A stretch of 64,000 nucleotides of DNA from Cryptomeria japonica (Eukaryota; Streptophyta; Pinopsida; Cupressales; Cupressaceae), in contig NC_081414.1 in assembly GCF_030272615.1 (NCBI RefSeq), positions 341,978,717 to 342,042,716 on the forward strand, written 5' to 3'. Below the pieces are notes generated by a model. That model saw nothing but the letters and a program-made list of their open reading frames with translations, ran no database searches and was not told the DNA's origin. The position numbers were made by a program, and so were the translations under genes. The number at the start of each line of letters is the position of its first letter. Position 1 is the stretch's first letter. Shown here one piece after another: positions 57,096-64,000 of this stretch.

Positions 57096-57144
57096 TTGAC
57101 CGGTCATGTCTTATGGACATGACCGATCAAGATACTACTTGATC
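57096..57144. repeat. two adjoining inverted repeats
   Basis: The first has 15-bp arms with one mismatch (57096-57110 and 57116-57130, core CGGTCATGTC) and a 5-nt loop. The second pairs GATCAAG (57125-57131) with CTTGATC (57138-57144). They overlap, so only one can form at a time. Confidence 0.85.
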
Positions 57145-57594
57145 GCACCCTTTGATATATAACTATCAATCCATGTTTATATTAATCACTAGCATGATAC
57201 TAATCGGGGTCTACATAACTTAGCATTCCATGCCAGCTGATATTCATGTGGTATGTTTAACCAATGTCAATCGGTGTTTGCGTGGCATATTAACCGATGT
57301 CAATCGATGTCTAAGTTAACTAACACCAATCACTAACTAGTAGTTATATTTTAAGCGGTGCATACTTTGCCACCCGATAACAATTCGATAATCATTATTT
57401 GTTTGTTGTTGAGAAGATATCCAATATAAATCGGGATACATGGTTAACCCGATAATCATCAGTGATCACAGTTATAATGCAAACCGATATACCATGATAT
57501 AATATGATTATCGATGTTGTAGATTGGATAAATACAAATGAGGAATGATCATCAAATGAAATAGCTTGAAGTTTTCCTGATAGTTTATTGATAG

Positions 57595-57645
57595 GATAAA
57601 TGATTGAATGAGAGACTTCATTTATCTCTCATTCAATCATTTATC
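57595..57645. repeat. perfect 21-bp inverted repeat with 9-nt loop
   Basis: Left arm 57595-57615 (GATAAATGATTGAATGAGAG plus A) is perfectly complementary to 57625-57645. In RNA it would form a 21-bp uninterrupted stem. It lies next to a microsatellite. No gene is seen around it. Confidence 0.9.
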
Positions 57646-57707
57646 TTACCGAAGCTACTATGCATTAACACATGTGTGTGTCATCGCTTATTAATTATTT
57701 TTATTTA

Positions 57708-57722
57708 TACTATTACTACTAC

Positions 57723-57757
<35 letters not shown>

Positions 57758-57782
57758 ATAATAATAATAATAATAATAATAA
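57708..57782. repeat. compound (TAC)n/(TAA)n microsatellite
   Basis: ACT/TAC trinucleotides followed by about nine TAA/AAT units. The frame through it is an artefact (poly-Thr/poly-Asn). Confidence 0.95.
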
Positions 57783-58880
57783 GTCTTATCAAGGTCTAAA
57801 AAAAGGGTTATGACACTTATGATTTTGGGAAAACCATGCACTAAATGTAAAAGCATGAATGAGTTAAGAAAACCTAATGAATTAAGTTATGTTAGGGTTT
57901 CAATCTTTATTCTTTCACACAAAATACAAATGTGCAAGAAATTGCCAATTATCAAATATGCTTGGTTGCTTCTTCTTATTGTTGGGCTTTCCTAGTTCCC
58001 CTACACCTTTGCACAAAGTGTAAATGTGCATGGAAACCCTTATTTCATGATAAGAAACTTTTGTGACTTTACTTAATGTTGTCTTTGAGAATATAGATTA
58101 ATTAACTTCACGCCTAAATAAACTATAATATAATAGTAAGCCAAAAAATATTTATAAATAATTACGAAAGAAAGTCTAGTGTTATGATTTAAAAATGATA
58201 GCTTATCATATCAGAAAAATAAAAGGTAAAAGAACAAAAAAATGATCTAATGTTTTGCTTCCATATAAAAGTTGAATGTTATGATTTATAAATGTAAAAC
58301 TCAAAATAATTGTGAAAATGAATTGTCATCTTTTAATGCTAATTGTAATGACATTTGATGAGTAAACTATACTATAATCATAGCTAACAATATCAACTAA
58401 TATACATGAGTAAATATAATTCAAATTTATTCACAATTAATTTTTTCAATATTAATTTGAACTCACCTAATATTAATAAAAAAATTATTTTGATTTCTAT
58501 TAACCTCATAAAAAATTATGTGAATGAAAAAATTAGAGTAAAAATGTGGAAGAAGAAAAAAAGTGCAAAAAACAACAACATTATGTTTTTGATATTAAAG
58601 AAGAGCAAAACAAGAGAGTTGGCTCTATTACAACCACAATCCAATAGTATTAAAAACAAAATAACAACAAACAACAACATTAGGTTGTAAGATTCAAACT
58701 TACTTATAAACATTATTATAAAAAAGAAAAATCCTTATTGATCAATTAAGAAGTAGCTCCTTTAAATTAAAAAAAAAATGACCTTTTTTATCAAGATAAA
58801 TAAAATAAAGAAACATTTCAATTTTGAGTGTTCAAACTACAAGAATATCCAAACTATTAAAAATATACTCCATATCAATC

Positions 58881-59350
58881 ATCCGAAAAATGAGCCCTCT
58901 TTATGCATCTATTCTGGCTTCGAAACGGCAGTACGGATTGACTAACATGCGTGTTAGTCGTGCGTTTTGCATCGTCAATTTTGCAATAAGCAGCTGTGAT
59001 TGACTAACACGTCACTATCACGCTATACAAAAAGATAAAGATCTGTTATGAGACTAGAATAACTTCGCCCTGTAAACACTATTGAATAATTAATAAGTGA
59101 TGATCTTTTTGTACGTGAAGGATTTGATTGGGGAATCCACCGTCATTGCTTGTTGAACAAGAAAAGAAGAAAAGTATAGGTGGTACAACAAGAAATAAAT
59201 ACATGTAAGAGATGCGAAAGACCCACTGCAATTGAATTCTCTATCCAAAGTTAAAACGAGTCTACCAGCATTGTATCTAATCTATCTATAAGATATGCCA
59301 AACGAGTCTACATCACCTATTTCGTCATCCACTTCGTCACGTGTGAATGT
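58881..59350. other. GC-richer island with ACGT-core motifs, no gene seen
   Basis: This stretch differs in composition from its surroundings. It contains a perfect palindrome GACTAACA-TGCG-TGTTAGTC (58940-58959), a second GATTGACTAACA at 58998, ACACGTCAC (59007-59015) and a G-box TCACGTGTG (about 59338-59346). Such ACGT cores bind plant bZIP/bHLH factors. No transcript or frame is recognisable downstream, so a promoter role is unproven. Confidence 0.35.
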
Positions 59351-60903
59351 AATATCACATAATACAACTTTCCTAACTTTCAAAACTTCCGAATTTTATG
59401 AAACACTTTCGTAAGTTTAATTCTCTTCGATGTTCTCTATTTTTTAACAAAGTGAGCTTTTAAATTTATAATCTAAATTAAAGTATGGAGGAGTATTTTA
59501 AATATAATTTAAAAAATTAAGAGTGAAGGAATAGAGTTATGTAGTATATTGGATTTCTTTAATAATATTGTTTTTAATTTCAAATTCAAAGATGAATTTG
59601 ATTATTATTTAGATCTTATATTAAAGTGGATAAATTTATACACAATTCTATCTAGTAGAATAATACAAGTCTCAGTTTAAATAGATAATTTTATTTTGCA
59701 TGTATAAGAAATTCATTTATTTAATTTCTATATAATAATAATTTAATTTTAAAAATAATATATTAATAGCAATAAATTTTGAGGGATTTTTTTAATTGTA
59801 AACATCTATTAATTTTGCGAGGAGTTTTGTTTTGTTAATATTCACATTGTATAATTAACATTTTTTTTTTTGAGTTTGATAGCTTACTCTAAAATGTATC
59901 ATCAAGTAAACATTCTAAAATACAAATAAAAGATTACTATGTCAATAAATATTGTGGTGGGTGTTAGGTCCTAAAACTACTACTCACCAATCCTAGAACA
60001 ATTTTTACCTTCAAGACAAGGATATTTCATCAAGAAGACAAAGGGAAGGTTCATCAATGAAGTGTAGATGGCTAAAGGCTGATGATAAAAGTGAATGGTA
60101 TCTCCTAAACTTTGGGCTCAAGTTAAACTCGAGAGAGATACTCCCAAAGTTGTTCTTAATATATTTCTACATCAACTAACATATGATATGACAACAAGTA
60201 GCAACTATACCCATTGTAAACTTGACCCCAATTATTATCACTAGGTCAAAGATAAACTAGCTACAAAAAAATCCTTATGCAAATAATAACACCTTACACA
60301 TACACCTATGGATGACATACTATTATAATCATTTATAAAATTCTATTTGATGTTTCATACATAATGGAAATGTGCACCCATGTTGAATATATGATTCTTT
60401 GATGATTTAGTTGCTCGAGGTTTGTTTCATATTTATTCACTAGCTTACAATATTGAATCATAATTAATAGAAAATATAGTCTAATCCCACTTTTTATATG
60501 AATGGAGATGATTCAAATGATGAAATGATTGACTCTTATTTAATGTGGATTGGTGCATGCTCCATTGGGAAACAAATACGAAGCAAATACATCTTGTAAA
60601 TTATCAATAGAAACTAATTTGCATTCATATAAAAATCATAGATTACATCATGTACAATGGACATACTTAATGATCCATCTTAGAAAGTTACAATAATTTA
60701 TGAGTAAAAGAAGAATTAATATTACAAAGTATTTAAAATACATGAGTGCTAGAGTAGATGATTAATGAGGGTGTAACTTATGCTTTGGGTCCTTAAGTGT
60801 TAACATATTTATACCATGCCATGATGCATCATATTGAATACAGACATGGAGTAATCCTAGCATGTGAGATGACCTTATTGCATATATAGGCTTACAAGTA
60901 TAT
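59351..60903. other. AT-rich region without a recognisable gene
   Basis: I see no long frame, RNA gene or LTR boundary. It ends at the LTR start at 60904. Confidence 0.5.
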
Positions 60904-62240
60904 TGTAGTGACTTGACCTATAGACACTTAAATTAATTATTTTAATTAATTTAACCCTCCTACATAATTAATTTATTTAATTATGTTAACTTTTATTCTT
61001 CTCAATATTAATTAAATTTAATCTAATTAATATTGTTGCTATAGTTTAGTGATTGATTTATTTAATAAATCAATTTTCCCTTTCTTCCTCTAAAGTACTC
61101 AAAAATTAGTTCTTATTAATCTCTCTTTTGATTAATTAATTTTAATTAATAAATTGATCTAGGTGATCCCACAAATCACATTGTCCTAATCCATCATCTA
61201 TCTAATCAATTTTTCTAGAAACTCCCTTAATCTTGTTTAGCATTATTCTTTAATTTTTAATTCCCCCCACTCATTCTCTCTCCTAGTCAAATCCTCCTAC
61301 AAATCCCACTTGCTCCTAATCCTCACCTAATTTTTCTAAATAGTCCCCCTAATCCCTTGATAATGCCTAATCCCCATGATTAGGCACAAAAGTCAACTAT
61401 AGCCATTTATGGCTAAATCCTATGTCCCCCTCTCACCTTCCACCTTAAATGCCCCCTTTTTGGGTGAATGCGAGATTTTCAAAATATCACATTCTCCCAT
61501 GCTTCTCACCTTCCCAAGGAATTTTAAAATTTATTTTTCCTTTTCCAATCCCCATGCACACAACATCTTGGGAATTTTTAATTCCATATGCATTCCCCAA
61601 GGAATTTTTAATTCCTTATATTCCTCTTAGGTGCATTGGGAACTCTGCTCTATGAACCTTGAGGAGGGTGGAGACAAGAAATGCCTTTATGGCAAATCTC
61701 TTGGTCTCCACCCCCCTTATCATGTCATTATCTGTTGATCCATGTGATCTCTCCTTTTCAATCTTAGCCCTCCATTGTTCTTCAACCTTGACCGTCCATT
61801 TTCCTCCATCCAACTCTATAAATTAGGGTCTCCATCCCCTCATTGAACATCTCCAATTTTTGCACTCTTATGTTGTTAGTTTGAGCCTAGAAATCATTCC
61901 AAGTAGCTACATTATAGCCAAATCCATATTCTCCATCACTTAATCATTTCATCCCTCCACCTTGCATCCATTAATCAATCTCACACTCACCCTTGTTGTG
62001 CAATCTTAGAGAGCCATCCACAATAAAACAAAGGAGCACATCTAATCAAGTGGAGCAATAGGGCGCATTCCACTTCATCGTTCACTCAATTGGAGGAACA
62101 AGAGAGATCTTCTCTTGCAAGGTATAAATTAGTTAGTTTATTGCTTTTATTTGGTTTAATATATACTTCTTTGTGTTTAAGCTAACCCTCTAGCACCTTG
62201 CAAGATTTCTCTTGGTTCATTTAGGCACACTAGGTGGGAC
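60904..62240 (+). mobile_element. LTR of a plus-strand retroelement (3' end uncertain)
   Basis: The LTR starts TGTAGTGACTTGACC and is rich in ATTAATT words. It contains a TATA box (TATAAATTA, about 61817), followed by ATGTTGTTAGTTTGAG and CACACTCACCC. These words and the order match the minus-strand LTR at 8-9 kb, so both belong to one family. I place the end near TTTCTCTTGGTTCATTTAGG (about 62205-62225), before ACTAGGTGGGACC, a possible primer-site region. No terminal repeat pair was found. Confidence 0.5.
61817..61825 (+). promoter_or_regulatory. TATA-like box of the plus-strand LTR
   Basis: TATAAATTA after a C-rich stretch (CCATCCAACTC), followed by CCATCCCCTCATTG, a typical plant core-promoter setting. 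The related LTR has a TATA element near 8130. Confidence 0.4.
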
Positions 62241-64000
62241 CCATGTCTCTGAAATCTAATGTTTTTTGAAAGTTTTTCATGATTTTAAGTTGCCAGTTCT
62301 AGATCATCATGAGAGTCTACAAATCAGCGCGTGCGCCTTGGCTTTAGTGCATGTGCTTCTACTTCGGCACGTATGCAAGCGCTTGCATCTATTTTGAATT
62401 TTAAATTCACTAACCTGCCTTTTTGTTGACTGTCATTTAACGAGTCTGACACAAGTCCATCACATCCCCTTTTCTAGAAAGTTTTCCCTTTTACTAGATT
62501 ATAATTTCTTTCTGTTTTAATTATTTAAACTTAAAATAAATAAAAAAATTTAAAAATCAATTAAAAACAAAAAAAAATCCTTTTGTAATTTTGTCTTGTT
62601 TCCATTGTTGTGAAATCAACACGTGCGTAGGCATTTTGGCGCATGTGGTTTGGTTCAATGCTTTCATTTAACTTTGTTTCCCGCCTTTGTCAAATTTTCA
62701 GAGTTTTTTGTTTTTCGCTAATCTTTTTGTTACAACACGTATGCTCGCGGTTCAGCGCGGGCGTTTCTGTTTCAGTGCGACCATTTCAGGTATAACTTTT
62801 GTTTAATACTGTCGAGAATTTTAAATTTGTTCTTTCTTGTGTCTTCTTTTTTTAGGAACACTCTATTTCAGTGCATATGCAAGCGTTATAGCGTGTCTAT
62901 CTATATATCAATGCATTCGCTATGTCCATAAGGTTTTTTGTGTTCTGATCAAATTTTGAGCTTTCTAGGTTTGTACGGTTTGTCCCAAATTAGAAACATA
63001 AACTACTAGCTATTTTTTTTTGCAGAACGTTGGAGAAGACTTTTTTTTTCCACTAGTCTAGTTACCTTTTATGCATTTCTAGATTAGCACACATTTTTTT
63101 TTGGGCATTAAAATTTACAAGTGTCTTCTTAGATTAGCAACACATTTTATTTCCTTAAAGGTCAATGAACATCATATTTGCCATGTCTTATTTTATTTTA
63201 CTTGCATGTTTTTACCCTTAGAGGGTTTGTCTTCTTGATTTGCCTGGCGCTTCGCACAGGCATTGGTGAGAGGGGAATGACCCAAGTGGTAACAAGCTAA
63301 AGCCAAGCTCCTTCGAACCACTATAAATAAATGTGTTTGTGATGAAAGTTGCAAGCAACATGTGTTGAATAGTCCATGCCAACACTATGTCTCCCCATAA
63401 ACCCTATAGGGCATAAGCCCTATAGGTTGGGAGTCTTCTGTAACTATGAAGCATAAAGTGCCACATGTATGGCCACAAGAACGGATGCCCTAACTAAGAA
63501 CTCTTGTGTTTAGAAGCCATAAGCCCTTCTAGTCATTGGTGTAGGAGGTCGGACCTCCGAAGGTGCTCACATTTTTATGGCTCTTAATAGAGATACAAAG
63601 TTCGCCATGGGGAGTTTTCATGGGAATTGATGCTTGGCTACCTCGGAGAAGTGAGTGTTGAGGGTGGAGCCAATGGGGTTAAGCATCTAAGTATCCTCTC
63701 TAAGTAAGCATAGTTGGGTAACCAAGTGAGATCCATGACTATTGTCCTTGCTAGCACTAGGAAATGTTGTGAAGGTGAATGATTGTCTTTGAGTCATACT
63801 TGGCCAATATGTTTGTTATGTTTGATATTTTTTTTCCAAGAGTAAAGTAATAAATGACCCCCTCATTTTTCCACATTTTTCAAACATTCTCAAGTCCAAA
63901 TTTTCACACCTTGCATAGTCAAAGTCCAAATCTAGTCCCCTCACTTTCACCTCATGTTTCATAAGCCTAAGTTGTACAAGCATCCCAAGAAGTCAATACA
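62241..64000 (+). mobile_element. leader of the plus-strand element, running out of the window
   Basis: After the LTR comes a T-rich, largely non-coding stretch with recurring GCGCGTGCG-like words (62320-62930). A more GC-balanced stretch follows (63240-63800) with no long frame. This suits the long leader of a gypsy element whose gag would lie beyond 64000. A palindromic GGTCGGACCTCC lies near 63548-63559. The assignment is positional. Confidence 0.35.

Larger units (their letters stand above)
56306..58880. other. AT-rich flank with hairpins and a microsatellite, no gene
   Basis: I recognise no protein. Between about 57130 and 57500 the words ACCGATGTCAATCG and TAACCGAT recur, resembling pieces of copia-type LTRs. 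A 94-codon Asn/Lys-rich frame at 58406-58690 is compositional noise. Hairpins and the microsatellite are listed separately. Confidence 0.5.

Noticed and set aside
57604-57813. Poly-Thr/poly-Asn ORF
   Set aside because: It is the translation of a (TAC)n/(TAA)n microsatellite.
58406-58690. 94-codon Asn/Lys-rich ORF
   Set aside because: The composition simply reflects AT-rich DNA; no domain, no start context, no homologous copy seen.
1-64000. tRNA or rRNA genes
   Set aside because: No B-box-like GGTTCGA context or cloverleaf was recognised by eye. Primer sites resembling tRNA ends belong to the retrotransposons.

Overview
Organism. The window reads as nuclear intergenic DNA of a large-genome seed plant, most likely a gymnosperm; that last step is inference from element types and decay, not from a marker gene. 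It is AT-rich and holds Ty1/copia and Ty3/gypsy LTR retrotransposons with plant primer sites, plus L1-type LINEs with RNase H. I see no intact host gene, no tRNA or rRNA gene, and no bacterial-style operon or CRISPR array. Every recognisable protein is a decayed retroelement product.

Layout. (1) 1-4586: the 3' end of a chromovirus-like Ty3/gypsy element (integrase C-terminus, a chromodomain-like tail, polypurine tract) and its 3.9-kb 3' LTR, which carries a GC-rich palindromic minisatellite. (2) 4587-10464: AT-rich relics and a minus-strand LTR element with two related LTR stretches about 0.9 kb apart. (3) 10465-14450: mostly featureless AT-rich DNA, with a coding relic (11.85-12.4 kb) and a 5'-truncated LINE tail bounded by an 11-bp target-site duplication (TSD). 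(4) 14.46-20.49 kb: a decayed minus-strand LINE (LINE-1). (5) 21524-56305: the centrepiece, a four-deep nest. (6) 56306-60903: AT-rich DNA with strong hairpins, a microsatellite and a small GC-richer island. (7) 60904-64000: an LTR and leader of a plus-strand element related to the LTRs at 8-10 kb.

The nest, oldest to youngest by containment. LTR E1 (21529-56300, TSD ATCAC) contains LTR E2 (22086-55691, TSD CCATT). E2 contains LINE-2 (25597-55400, 14-bp TSD). LINE-2 contains three separate LTR retrotransposons: copia-A (25937-32530, minus), copia-B (35028-41550, plus) and an Athila/Tat-type gypsy element (44434-53468, minus). E1, E2, copia-A, copia-B and the inner elements all have matching or near-matching flanking repeats, and LINE-2 reading frames resume on the far side of each inner insertion. 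Without its guests LINE-2 is about 7.6 kb.

Decay and novelty. Most coding regions are broken by nonsense codons at positions where the families usually have Gln, Trp or Arg, as C-to-T/G-to-A change would produce. The Athila pol frame has 11 premature stops (9 TAG) and no frameshift. The least expected feature is a roughly 570-codon coding tract downstream of RNase H but inside the TSDs of LINE-2, so it is either a third ORF or a C-terminal extension of ORF2. Percent identities and ages were not computed; alignments were made by eye.
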